From positions 1 through 53,491 of the forward strand of contig JAZQVO010000024.1 in NCBI GenBank assembly GCA_045631905.1: 53,491 nucleotides of DNA. The letters run 5' to 3'. Source of the stretch: HGM04593 sp045631905 (GTDB lineage: Bacteria > Bacteroidota > Bacteroidia > Bacteroidales > Bacteroidaceae). Shown piece by piece: positions 23,847-32,150 of this stretch; position 1 is the stretch's first letter, and the number at the start of each line of letters is the position of its first letter. A model generated the notes under the pieces. That model had not been told where the DNA came from and made no database searches. It saw only the letters and a program-made list of their open reading frames with translations. Made by a program: the position numbers and the translations under genes.

Positions 23847-26312
23847 ATGAATATTTCTTATAATTGGCTAAAAGAGTATGTTGCTTGTGACTTCACTCCC
23901 GAAGAGGTTTCAGCGGCTCTTACCTCCATAGGATTGGAAACCGATGGTGTCGAGGAGGTTCAAACAATAAAAGGCGGGCTCGAAGGGTTGGTTATTGGTG
24001 AGGTTCTTACCTGTGTTGATCACCCCGACAGCGACCACCTTCACATAACAACAGTGAACTTGGGCGATGGTAACCCCGTGCAGATAGTGTGCGGTGCCCC
24101 TAACGTGGCCGCCGGTCAGAAGGTGGTTGTTGCCACAATAGGTACAAAACTTTATAGCGGCGACGAGTGCTTTACCATTAAAAAAGGCAAGATTCGTGGT
24201 GCAGAGTCTTTTGGTATGATATGTGCCGAGGACGAGATAGGCGTGGGCACAAGCCACGACGGCATCATAGTCCTCCCTGCCGACGCTGTTCCCGGAACAC
24301 CTGCAAAAGAGTACTATAACATAAAGAGCGACTATCTTATAGGTGTCGATATCACACCCAACCGTGCCGACGCATGCTCGCACTATGGTGTTGCACGCGA
24401 CCTATATGCATACCTCGTTCAAAACAAAGGTGGCAGCTCAATCACACGCCCCTCGTGCGAAGGCTTCGAGGTAGACGACAACTCAATGCCCATAGATATA
24501 GTAGTTGAGAACACCGAGGCATGTATGCGTTATGCAGGTGTGAGCATAAAGGGCGTTACCGTTAAGGAGAGCCCCGAGTGGTTAAAAAATAAATTGCAGA
24601 TAATAGGCTTGCGTCCCATAAACAACATCGTGGATATAACAAACTATATCCTCCATGCTTATGGTCAGCCCATGCACTGTTTCGATGCCGACAAAATAAA
24701 AGGAGGCAAAGTGGTGGTGCGCACATTCCCCGAAGGTACCCCCTTCGTAACTCTCGACGGAGTAGAGCGCAAGCTATCGGAGCGCGACCTCATGATTTGC
24801 AACGCCGAAGAGCCCATGTGCATAGCAGGTGTGTTCGGCGGTCTCGAATCGGGAACAACCGAAGAGACAAAGAACGTCTTCCTGGAGAGCGCATACTTCC
24901 ACCCCACATGGGTGCGCAAGACCTCTCGCCGTCACGCTTTGCAGACTGACTCCTCTTTCCGCTTTGAGCGCGGTACCGACCCCAACAACGTAATCTACGC
25001 CCTTAAACAGGCGGCGATGCTCATTAAAGAACTTGCCGGCGGTACAATATCAATGGATATAAAAGATGTATATCCTGCACCCGTTGAAGATTTTAACGTA
25101 GAACTTGAATACAACTATGTAAACAACCTTATTGGTGCCGATATCCCTGCCGAAACAGTGAAGAGCATAGTATCATCGCTCGAGATGAAGATTGTGGGCG
25201 AAACAGAAAAAGGCCTCTCCTTGCAGGTGCCCCCTTATCGTGTCGATGTACAACGTCCCTGCGATGTAGTCGAGGATATCTTGCGCATATATGGTTACAA
25301 TAACGTAGCAATAGACACAACACTGCATTCGTCTATCGTAACCAAAGGTGCCGACGACAAGTCGCACAAGTTGCAGAATCTTGTATCGGAGCAGTTGGTA
25401 GGTTGCGGTTTTAACGAAATTATGAACAACTCGCTCACCGCGTCAGCCTACTACGATGGCTTGGAGACATATAAGAGCGAGAATCTTGTTCGTCTCATGA
25501 ACCCCCTCAGCAACGACCTCAACGTTCTTCGTCAGACACTGCTCTTTGGTGGTTTGGAGAGCTTGCAACGCAATATAAGCCGTAAGTTTACCGACCTCAG
25601 CTTCTTTGAGTTTGGAAACAGCTACCGTTTCGATGCCGACAAACGCACCGAAGATAAAATTTTGAGCCCTTACAGCGAGAGCTACCACTTGTGCTTGTGG
25701 CAAACAGGTCGCAATGTGGCCGCATCGTGGATAGAGCAGGGTCGTGCACTCACCATCTACGACCTCAAAGCACATGTTGAGCACATCTTCGACCGCCTTG
25801 GTCTTAAACCCTCAATGCGCCTTCTTAGCACCTTCAGCGACGATATCTTCTCGGCAGGTTTGCAAGTGCAGGCAGCCAACAACAAAAAAGTTGTTGCCCG
25901 GTTAGGTATATTGCGCAAGAAGATAACAAAGAAATTTGATATAGATAGCGAGGTTCTCTTCGCCGATATCAACTGGACCGAGCTCATGAAGGCTGTTAAG
26001 AGCGTGAAGGTAGGATATGCCGAGATAAGCAAATACCCTGCCGTTAAGCGCGACCTTGCGTTGCTCATCGACAAATCGGTGACATTTGCCCAAATAGAGC
26101 AGGTAGCACGCGAAACCGAGAAGAAACTTTTGAAGGCGGTTACACTGTTCGATGTATACGAGGGCAAGAACCTCGAAGAGGGCAAGAAGAGCTACGCAGT
26201 AAGCTTTGTTTTGCAGGACGATAACCAGACACTAAACGACAAAGTGATAGACAAGACCATGGCACGTCTTATGGAGAATTTCCAGAAACGTCTTGGCGCA
26301 ATACAACGATAA
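23847..26312 (+). CDS. pheT: Phenylalanyl-tRNA synthetase beta subunit
   Basis: The 821-residue subunit pairs with PheS to charge tRNA-Phe. The N-terminus (MNISYNWLKEYV) is followed by the EMAP-II-like tRNA-binding domain at about 40-155 (DHPDSDHLHITTVNLG; VCGAPN). The B3/B4 editing region, the B5 domain, the catalytic-like core (LRQTLLFGGLESLQRN) and the C-terminal anticodon-binding FDX-ACB domain follow in order. pheS is not in the window. yebC follows 24 bases later in the same operon. Confidence 0.97.
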   Translation: MNISYNWLKEYVACDFTPEEVSAALTSIGLETDGVEEVQTIKGGLEGLVIGEVLTCVDHPDSDHLHITTVNLGDGNPVQIVCGAPNVAAGQKVVVATIGTKLYSGDECFTIKKGKIRGAESFGMICAEDEIGVGTSHDGIIVLPADAVPGTPAKEYYNIKSDYLIGVDITPNRADACSHYGVARDLYAYLVQNKGGSSITRPSCEGFEVDDNSMPIDIVVENTEACMRYAGVSIKGVTVKESPEWLKNKLQIIGLRPINNIVDITNYILHAYGQPMHCFDADKIKGGKVVVRTFPEGTPFVTLDGVERKLSERDLMICNAEEPMCIAGVFGGLESGTTEETKNVFLESAYFHPTWVRKTSRRHALQTDSSFRFERGTDPNNVIYALKQAAMLIKELAGGTISMDIKDVYPAPVEDFNVELEYNYVNNLIGADIPAETVKSIVSSLEMKIVGETEKGLSLQVPPYRVDVQRPCDVVEDILRIYGYNNVAIDTTLHSSIVTKGADDKSHKLQNLVSEQLVGCGFNEIMNNSLTASAYYDGLETYKSENLVRLMNPLSNDLNVLRQTLLFGGLESLQRNISRKFTDLSFFEFGNSYRFDADKRTEDKILSPYSESYHLCLWQTGRNVAASWIEQGRALTIYDLKAHVEHIFDRLGLKPSMRLLSTFSDDIFSAGLQVQAANNKKVVARLGILRKKITKKFDIDSEVLFADINWTELMKAVKSVKVGYAEISKYPAVKRDLALLIDKSVTFAQIEQVARETEKKLLKAVTLFDVYEGKNLEEGKKSYAVSFVLQDDNQTLNDKVIDKTMARLMENFQKRLGAIQR

Positions 26313-26336
26313 ATAATTTAAACTTAATAAAATACT

Positions 26337-27059
26337 ATGGGAAGAGCTTTTGAATATCGTAAAGCCGCGAAACTAAAAAGATGGGGTAATATGGCTCGTA
26401 CATTTACCCGTGTAGGAAAACAAATTGCAATTGCTGTTAAAGCCGGAGGTCCCGACCCCGATACAAACCCACACCTCAGAGCCATCATCGCGAACGCAAA
26501 GCGCGAAAACATGCCTAAGGACAACATCGAGCGTGCCATAAAGAATGCGCTCGGTAAGGACCAAAAAGATTACAAGGAGGTTACATACGAGGGATACGGC
26601 CCCTTTGGTATCGCAATCTTTGTAGATGCCGCAACCGACAATACAACACGTACCGTTGCCAACGTGCGTGCCGTGTTCAATAAGTTCGGCGGTACACTCG
26701 GAACTTCGGGCAGCCTCGACTTTATGTTTACACACAAGTGCGTGTTTACATTCCCCAAGAAGGACGGTCTCGACATGGACGAGTTGATATTCGACCTTAT
26801 CGACTACGGAGTAGAGGAGGAGTTCGACGAGGAGGAGAACGAGATAACAATATATGGCGATCCCAAATCATACGGAGCCATTCAGAAATATCTCGAAGAG
26901 AACGGTTTCGAGATTACAGGTAGTGAGTTTACACGTATCCCCAACGACCAAAAAGATGTTACCGACGAGCAACGTGCAACAATCGACAAGATTGTAGAGC
27001 GTTTGGAGGAGGACGATGATGTTCAGAACGTGTATACAAACATGCTTCCTCAGGAATAA
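26337..27059 (+). CDS. yebC: YebC/PmpR family protein
   Basis: The 240-residue protein has the family N-terminus (MGRAFEYRKAAKLKRWGNMA), RENMPKDNIERAIKNALG and a C-terminal acidic region. Members act as transcription regulators or, as in TACO1 and recent bacterial work, help ribosomes through difficult motifs such as polyproline. Co-transcription with pheT fits a translation role. No unusual features were noted. Confidence 0.93.
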   Translation: MGRAFEYRKAAKLKRWGNMARTFTRVGKQIAIAVKAGGPDPDTNPHLRAIIANAKRENMPKDNIERAIKNALGKDQKDYKEVTYEGYGPFGIAIFVDAATDNTTRTVANVRAVFNKFGGTLGTSGSLDFMFTHKCVFTFPKKDGLDMDELIFDLIDYGVEEEFDEEENEITIYGDPKSYGAIQKYLEENGFEITGSEFTRIPNDQKDVTDEQRATIDKIVERLEEDDDVQNVYTNMLPQE

Positions 27060-27120
27060 TATATTATATATATAAATAAGGTATATACCTTTAACGACCG
27101 AGCCTTTTTAGGCCGCTCAC

Positions 27121-27160
27121 CAAAAACAGCCTGCATAAATATTTATGCAGGCTGTTTTTG
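27121..27160. terminator. Perfect 40-bp palindrome, bidirectional terminator
   Basis: CAAAAACAGCCTGCATAAAT and its exact complement abut with no loop. It lies 61 bases after the yebC stop and 35 bases beyond the end of the proline-rich frame on the reverse strand. Confidence 0.8.
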
Positions 27161-27194
27161 GTTTATATAAAAAGGCATTTTCTCATTTGTGAAC

Positions 27195-27407
27195 CTACGG
27201 CACAAAGCCCGGAGGCCCCTGTGAACCACCACCCGGTGGGCGCATGCCACCCGGTAGCGGTGGCCGTGTTCCAAAGGGAGGCCGTGGAGCAGGCGGTCGT
27301 GGCATAGGTGGCCTGACAGCAAAAGGCGGTCGTGGCATAACCGATGTGTACGGCGGTGGGGTGAACCCTGGGTGTGGCTCCCAAATCCACGGGTTTTTAC
27401 TATCCAG
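27195..27407 (-). pseudogene. In-frame proline-rich tail downstream of the DUF4251 stop codon
   Basis: Directly after the TGA of the DUF4251 gene, the same frame continues for 70 codons to a TAG at 27195-27197. The encoded tail starts LDSKNPWIWEPHPGF and then has RPP-type repeats (MPRPPFAVRPPMPRPP, APRPPFGTRPP) and a Gly-rich end. The codons are regular, and the shared terminator follows after 35 bases. This suggests that the tail belonged, or still belongs, to the protein: either the TGA is a recent nonsense change, or it is read through. A sequencing error cannot be excluded. Confidence 0.55.
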
Positions 27408-28013
27408 TCAGTAGCCGGGCGTGCCTTCGAACACACCGGCCGTGCTATAAGGGTAGATGCTTCCCTGCATGTTAATAATCCTGCTACTGAAATTCGGGCT
27501 TACCCTTGCCGTGGCATTATTGCTGTTGGCAGTGAGCGTAACATACACCGTTGCCGAAATTTCGGGTCCCTGTATCCCGTATGAATAGTAAATGTTACCG
27601 TTGTTGTCACGGCTTATCTCCTCGCCTGTGATGTTTCCCTCCAAAGTAACACCCCCAAGGCCGTTTGGCGAGTAGATGTTGCTGTTGTCAAACGCAGTTT
27701 GAACAACCCCCGTTCCGTTGTTTATGGAGACGAAATTTGTGCTGGGTGTCACATACTCGGTGTATCCGTTGTTGAAGGTCACCGACGATGCTTCCAAGGC
27801 CCATGAACCGTTGCGAATAGCCTCCAACGCCTGTACAAACTCGGTGGAGTCACGCTTGGCTTCTCTTGCCTCGGCTTCGGCTCTCTTTTCCAATCTTTTT
27901 GCACGCCACGCGGCCTCACGTTCTTTTCTTGTCATCTTTTTTGTCTCTTGGGCTATGCCTGTTGCATTATGCACGAACGATGCAATTAATAGCAAAATAA
28001 AAAACTTTTTCAT
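27408..28013 (-). CDS. DUF4251-type secreted protein
   Basis: The 201-residue protein has a signal peptide (MKKFFILLLIASFVHNATG) and a charged helix rich in Lys, Arg and Glu (about 25-60). It then has the DUF4251 beta domain (ALEASSVTFNNGYTEYVTPS ... FVSINNGTGVVQTAF). The family is common and uncharacterised in Bacteroidales. The stop is TGA and is followed in frame by the proline-rich tail. The next codon is CTG, and UGA-C contexts are known to be leaky in some systems. Confidence 0.8.
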   Translation of the reverse strand: MKKFFILLLIASFVHNATGIAQETKKMTRKEREAAWRAKRLEKRAEAEAREAKRDSTEFVQALEAIRNGSWALEASSVTFNNGYTEYVTPSTNFVSINNGTGVVQTAFDNSNIYSPNGLGGVTLEGNITGEEISRDNNGNIYYSYGIQGPEISATVYVTLTANSNNATARVSPNFSSRIINMQGSIYPYSTAGVFEGTPGY

Positions 28014-28205
28014 ATTAAAGATGTTTAAAATTACTCTTATAAAAACAAACAGCCTGCATAATTTGCTTTTGAAAATTGTGTAATAAAATCTAAAACCCCA
28101 TGCGCATAAAATCCCTATCAGGCCCGTTTTATAAATATTTTGAACTAAAAAACGAGTTTGTCGCTTTTTTTTTTGTGAATGATGTTTTGTTTATATAAAT
28201 TTGGC

Positions 28206-28213
28206 TATCTTTA
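28206..28213 (+). promoter_or_regulatory. -7 box before the GH43-like/nagB operon
   Basis: TATCTTTA is close to TAnnTTTG and lies 16 bases before the ATG at 28230. Confidence 0.45.
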
Positions 28214-28229
28214 CCAATAAAACCTTTGT

Positions 28230-29243
28230 ATGAGAGTGAGAAAGGCTGTTTATCTGTTTTTTGCGATATCTCTGTTGCTTGTTGCATGTGCTCCGGGCAA
28301 CGATGCGAGGCGTAAGGGCGCAGAATCGTCTTTTTCAAGCAAAGGTGGTGTTGTAAAAGTTGTAACCGATTCGTTGAATATCGCAAACCCTTTTGTGGTA
28401 TATGACGAAGAGCGCGATAAATATTACATTGTTGGTGATGGGGGGAATTTGTGGCGTAGCGACGACCTTAATAACTGGGAAGGCCCTTTTGAGGTATCGC
28501 TTTCGAGCGAGCAGGCTTGGTTAGGTGCTCCTGCAAGAGCAACCTCACCCGAGATACATAAGCATGACGGCCGTTTTTACTACATTGCGACATTTACGTT
28601 GCAGTCGCCCGAAGGCGAGGAGTATAATTCGTGCGAGCTCTTTGTGAGCGACAGCATAGCTGGGCCTTATACACATCTCACACGAGGCGCTCCGTTGCTT
28701 TTGAATAATAAAGAGGCTGTGCACCCGGCATTTTATGTTGATGATTACAATGTAGCTTACGTTGTGTATAGTGGAGACACTAAAAACAAAAGAGCAGGCG
28801 TTGTTCAGGTGATGCGCTTGGGCGACGATTACGATGTTCAAGTGGGTGAGCCATATAATATGTATGGAACGAAAAAAACTACCGCGACAGATACAATGCC
28901 TGCAATATATGACAACAGCGAGATGTACGAACCTTTCCTTTTTGAAACCGACCAAGGTCGTTTTGGAATGCTGTTTACAGCTCGCTCCGGTGGAGAAAAA
29001 GTGTTGGGCGTAGCCTACACCCCGAAGGGGCTTTGGATAGAAGGTCCTTGGGAGATTGAGCCTCAGCCACTGTTACGGGGCAACGCAGGCGGTGCCATGA
29101 TTTTTAAAGATTACGACGGCACATCGGTTCTTGTTTTTCACAAAGACACAGTTGTGAACGGAGCAAAGAGATGTATACCGCAATTTATAAAAACCGACAA
29201 ACAATTTGAGAAACTGAAACTTAAAGGACACTATAAATTTTAA
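28230..29243 (+). CDS. Lipoprotein with GH43-like beta-propeller fold
   Basis: The 337-residue protein has a lipobox ending at Cys20 (LLVAC) and then repeated propeller strands. NPFVVYDEERDKYYIVGD, the WLGAPARATSPEIHKHDG segment, AVHPAFYVDD and MYEPFLFETDQGRFGMLFT are the kind of blocks seen in family 43 glycoside hydrolases. Acidic residues suitable for catalysis are present in these blocks, but I cannot assign them surely. It is joined to nagB by a 5-base gap, which suggests a role in using amino-sugar glycans at the cell surface. Confidence 0.75.
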   Translation: MRVRKAVYLFFAISLLLVACAPGNDARRKGAESSFSSKGGVVKVVTDSLNIANPFVVYDEERDKYYIVGDGGNLWRSDDLNNWEGPFEVSLSSEQAWLGAPARATSPEIHKHDGRFYYIATFTLQSPEGEEYNSCELFVSDSIAGPYTHLTRGAPLLLNNKEAVHPAFYVDDYNVAYVVYSGDTKNKRAGVVQVMRLGDDYDVQVGEPYNMYGTKKTTATDTMPAIYDNSEMYEPFLFETDQGRFGMLFTARSGGEKVLGVAYTPKGLWIEGPWEIEPQPLLRGNAGGAMIFKDYDGTSVLVFHKDTVVNGAKRCIPQFIKTDKQFEKLKLKGHYKF

Positions 29244-29248
29244 GAACT

Positions 29249-30061
29249 ATGCGTTTAATTATTGAACCTAACTATCAGCAGTTGTCTTGCTGGGCTGCAT
29301 CTTATGTAGCAAAGAAAATCAACGAGTTTAATCCCACAGAGGAGAAACCTTTTGTACTCGGTTTGCCCACAGGTGGTACACCCCTTGGCACTTACAGAGA
29401 GCTCATCAACCTCTACAACAAAGGTCTTGTAAGCTTCAAGAATGTTGTTACATTCAACATGGACGAGTATGTAGGTCTTCCCGAGGAGCACCCCGAGAGC
29501 TACCACTCATTTATGTGGAACAACTTCTTCAGCCATGTAGATGTTAAGAAAGAGAATGTGAACATTCTTAACGGTAATGCTGAAAACCTTGTTGCAGAGT
29601 GCGCTCGTTACGAGGAGAAAATCAAGTCATACGGTGGTATCGACCTCTTCTTGGGTGGTATCGGTCCCGACGGCCACATCGCGTTCAACGAGCCCGGTTC
29701 TTCTTTGGCATCTCGCACACGTATCAAGACACTTACAACCGACACAATCATTGCGAACTCTCGTTTCTTCGATAACGACATCAACAAAGTTCCCAAGACA
29801 GCCGTAACAGTAGGTGTAGGTACAGTTATGGACGCAAAAGAGGTTCTTATCCTCGTAAACGGTCACAACAAGGCTCAGGCACTCTATCATGCAGTTGAGG
29901 GTAACATCACACAGATGTGGACTATCAGCGTATTGCAGATGCACCCCCGCGGAATCATCGTTTGCGACGATGCCGCAACAGCCGAGTTGAAGGTTGGCAC
30001 AGTTAATTATTTCAAAGATATCGAGCGCGACAACCTCGACCCCGCATCTAACCTCAAATAA
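29249..30061 (+). CDS. nagB: Glucosamine-6-phosphate deaminase
   Basis: The 270-residue enzyme converts glucosamine-6-phosphate to fructose-6-phosphate and ammonia. The key residues are present: Asp72 in MDEYVGL, and Asp141, His143 and Glu148 in GPDGHIAFNEPG. Its length equals that of the E. coli-type hexameric enzyme. It is the second gene of the operon after the GH43-like lipoprotein. Confidence 0.96.
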   Translation: MRLIIEPNYQQLSCWAASYVAKKINEFNPTEEKPFVLGLPTGGTPLGTYRELINLYNKGLVSFKNVVTFNMDEYVGLPEEHPESYHSFMWNNFFSHVDVKKENVNILNGNAENLVAECARYEEKIKSYGGIDLFLGGIGPDGHIAFNEPGSSLASRTRIKTLTTDTIIANSRFFDNDINKVPKTAVTVGVGTVMDAKEVLILVNGHNKAQALYHAVEGNITQMWTISVLQMHPRGIIVCDDAATAELKVGTVNYFKDIERDNLDPASNLK

Positions 30062-30079
30062 TTAATTGCAACTATTTTA

Positions 30080-30118
30080 ACAGGCCGGCTGATGTATCAG
30101 CCGGCCTGTCTGTTTTTT
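30080..30118 (+). terminator. Terminator of nagB
   Basis: ACAGGCCGGCTGA-TGTA-TCAGCCGGCCTGT is a perfect 13-bp GC-rich stem, followed by CTGTTTTTT. Confidence 0.95.
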
Positions 30119-30147
30119 AACATATAAAGCCTGCTCGCAAACCCACT

Positions 30148-30744
30148 TTATTCAATATCATAAAAGTCGAGCATAAGATAACCGCTCTTGCACTCCTCCT
30201 TGTAGCTTTTGTTAAAACGTCGCGCATGTCGCTTGGGTAGAGGAAGACGGTCGAGAAGGTTTTTTGCAAAATTTTTTGCCCATGTAAGCGACCAATAATT
30301 TTCGCACAAATCAATCCTCTTACGGCTCTTGTAAGGAAACTCGTTACTACCCTCAATCCATGCCGACAGCATAATAAAATGTTGAGCACAGTAGTAGTTT
30401 CTTATATCTTTTACAAGTTTCCTGAACCTCTCTTTATCCTGTCCGCAAAAGAAATTCTTGTCGAGATAAAGTTGAAAATATACAGGCTTACGCTTGGTAG
30501 CCTTCGCACGCATGAGCGCAAGTTGCTCTATTAATTTATCCTCGTATATACATAACCCATGGCTCATGTGCCACTCGTTGTTGTAAAAAGTTACTTGCAG
30601 GTTAAACACCCTCACGCCATCGTTCAGTTGTTCTTCGATGCTTTTTCTTTGGCAACGGCTTGTGAGGTTCAGTAAAGTGCTGAATGGTCTCAGCCACCAA
30701 ACAAGCTTACTGCTCGTTCCGCTATTGTGTGTTCCTAATATCAT
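30148..30744 (-). CDS. PLC-like phosphodiesterase fold protein, catalytic set incomplete
   Basis: The 198-residue protein begins with LGTHNSGT (His6) and has EWHMSHGL (His62), matching the two catalytic histidines of phosphatidylinositol-specific phospholipase C. The block that normally reads F-D-x-R is VRVFNLQV at 44-51, so the usual Asp and Arg are Asn and Gln. There is no signal peptide. It is short for the family (about 300). It overlaps the upstream glycosyltransferase by 4 bases (ATGA) in a three-gene operon. Activity on a lipid is doubtful. Confidence 0.7.
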   Translation of the reverse strand: MILGTHNSGTSSKLVWWLRPFSTLLNLTSRCQRKSIEEQLNDGVRVFNLQVTFYNNEWHMSHGLCIYEDKLIEQLALMRAKATKRKPVYFQLYLDKNFFCGQDKERFRKLVKDIRNYYCAQHFIMLSAWIEGSNEFPYKSRKRIDLCENYWSLTWAKNFAKNLLDRLPLPKRHARRFNKSYKEECKSGYLMLDFYDIE

Positions 30745-31595
30745 CTTAATCTTTTTAACATTGCGGTTGTAAAATCAATCCATTCTTCGCAGTACGGAGC
30801 TATCATCTCTTTTGTTGGGTTAAGCTCCTTTATCTTCGCAACAAGCGAAGCATAGCTGAGCCCCAGAGGTATTGTTTTCAGGTACTCTTTGTTGTGCTTT
30901 TCAAAAAAAGTTGTGAGCTCCTCGACGCATAATGCCCTGAACAACACGTATTTAAAAGGTGAAGCCTTGTGAGTGAGGCTTTCGTTTTGCATTCGGTAGT
31001 TGTATCCTATGTTGTCGGTGTAGGCAACCTTGTTTGCAAAATAGAGCTGTTTGATTATTGTGGGTGTGTCCTCTATGAAACGTCGTGAGCAGTAGGGTAC
31101 AAGTTCGTGCAACCTACGGCTTATCAGTTTGTTGTTCATAAAAACAATCTTCTCGCCCCAAAATTTATTTACTTTGTCTATGCCTGTGGTAACACAATTA
31201 CCATACGACGTAGCCTCCCAACTGCCATCTTCGTGTATCACCTTTATGCCACCGCTTGCAATCTCTGCATCGTTTTTTACAGCAGTGTTATAAAGTGCTT
31301 CCACAAAATCCTCCTCAATCCAGTCGTCGCCATCGAGTAACAAAATATAATCTCCGCACGAGGCCTCAATACCTCTGCGTCGCGATGCACCCGCTCCTAT
31401 ATTTTTTTCGTTTTTCAATATTTTTATTCGCTTGTCGCTTTTTGCCTTCTCTTCGATAAAAGCAAGAGTGTTGTCATGCGAACAATCTTCGACAACTACA
31501 CATTCAAGCTCTTTAAAGCTCTGGCCTATAACCGAATCTATGGCCTTGCCTATAAATTTCTCTACATTATAGGCTGTTATTATAACGCTCACCAT
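30741..31595 (-). CDS. Family 2 glycosyltransferase
   Basis: The 284-residue GT-A enzyme shows VSVIITAYNVEKFIGKAIDS, VVEDCSHDNT and the metal-binding LDGDD at 87-91, then DDWIEEDFVEALY. It transfers a sugar from a nucleotide donor to an unknown acceptor, probably a surface glycan. It lies between the small repeat protein and the PLC-like protein, with a 3-base gap and a 4-base overlap. Confidence 0.9.
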   Translation of the reverse strand: MVSVIITAYNVEKFIGKAIDSVIGQSFKELECVVVEDCSHDNTLAFIEEKAKSDKRIKILKNEKNIGAGASRRRGIEASCGDYILLLDGDDWIEEDFVEALYNTAVKNDAEIASGGIKVIHEDGSWEATSYGNCVTTGIDKVNKFWGEKIVFMNNKLISRRLHELVPYCSRRFIEDTPTIIKQLYFANKVAYTDNIGYNYRMQNESLTHKASPFKYVLFRALCVEELTTFFEKHNKEYLKTIPLGLSYASLVAKIKELNPTKEMIAPYCEEWIDFTTAMLKRLR

Positions 31596-31598
31596 AAA

Positions 31599-31925
31599 CT
31601 ATTTGAAAGCAACCCCTAACGAGCTTAGAAAATCTTTAAAATCGTTTCTGTTTATGGTAAATTCACCATCGGAGATTGCAATACCGCAGTTTATGCTTGT
31701 GTCGCCACTTATAACTGCGGTTCCAAGGTTCAGCCTCAATTTTTTATCGTCGTTATAGGTAAATTCCGAACCAACATTAAGAAAAATTTTGCCATTATCG
31801 TCGTGCGAAATTCCACTGCCGAGGTTTACGCTTACATCGCCCTCGATATCACATAGCCCGGTGCCGAGCGAAGGTACAATATTATAAATATTGTCACCCA
31901 CCATAATTTTGTTAATACTTGCCAT
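31599..31925 (-). CDS. Small protein with repeated N-x-G-beta motif, unknown
   Basis: The 108-residue product has four or five short repeats of about 16-20 residues: VNLGSGIS, LNVGSEFT, LNLGTAVIS, INCGIAIS. These suggest a beta-solenoid-like or adhesive fold. It has no signal peptide. A longer GTG-started frame to 32024 exists, but the ATG at 31923-31925 gives a cleaner N-terminus (MASINKIMVGDNIYN). It is the first gene of the operon with the glycosyltransferase. I do not recognise the family. Confidence 0.6.
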   Translation of the reverse strand: MASINKIMVGDNIYNIVPSLGTGLCDIEGDVSVNLGSGISHDDNGKIFLNVGSEFTYNDDKKLRLNLGTAVISGDTSINCGIAISDGEFTINRNDFKDFLSSLGVAFK

Positions 31926-32076
31926 ACTCTTTTTTTCGCCAAAGGTATAGCGCCTACTACGCGACAAGGTTGTTATTTTGCCATAAGAGGTGAAGATATA
32001 GGTAAAATAGCAAAGTAATACCACCCCCCCCTTTTGAAACGTTATATAACATTAACATAAAATAGAAAGACGAAAG

Positions 32077-32136
32077 TTTGTTTTAAAATTTTATTTATCT
32101 ATATTTGAGCTAAATCTCAAATTTGAGGTAAACCTC
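32077..32136 (+). promoter_or_regulatory. Promoter of the lplA-gcv operon with nested inverted repeats
   Basis: TTTG (32077-32080), 19 bases, TATATTTG (32100-32107) is a perfect Bacteroidetes promoter. TTTGAG (32104-32109), CTCAAA (32116-32121) and TTTGAGG (32122-32128) form two alternative inverted repeats, and GAGG/CCTC (32125-32128, 32133-32136) forms a third. The first covers the -7 box and may be an operator. The others lie in the 5' leader. Confidence 0.65.
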
Positions 32137-32150
32137 GAATATATGTACCT

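Noticed and set aside
27143..27436. Reverse-strand Arg/His-rich frame over the proline-rich tail
   Set aside because: It is the shifted-frame shadow of the in-frame RPP repeats that follow the DUF4251 gene.
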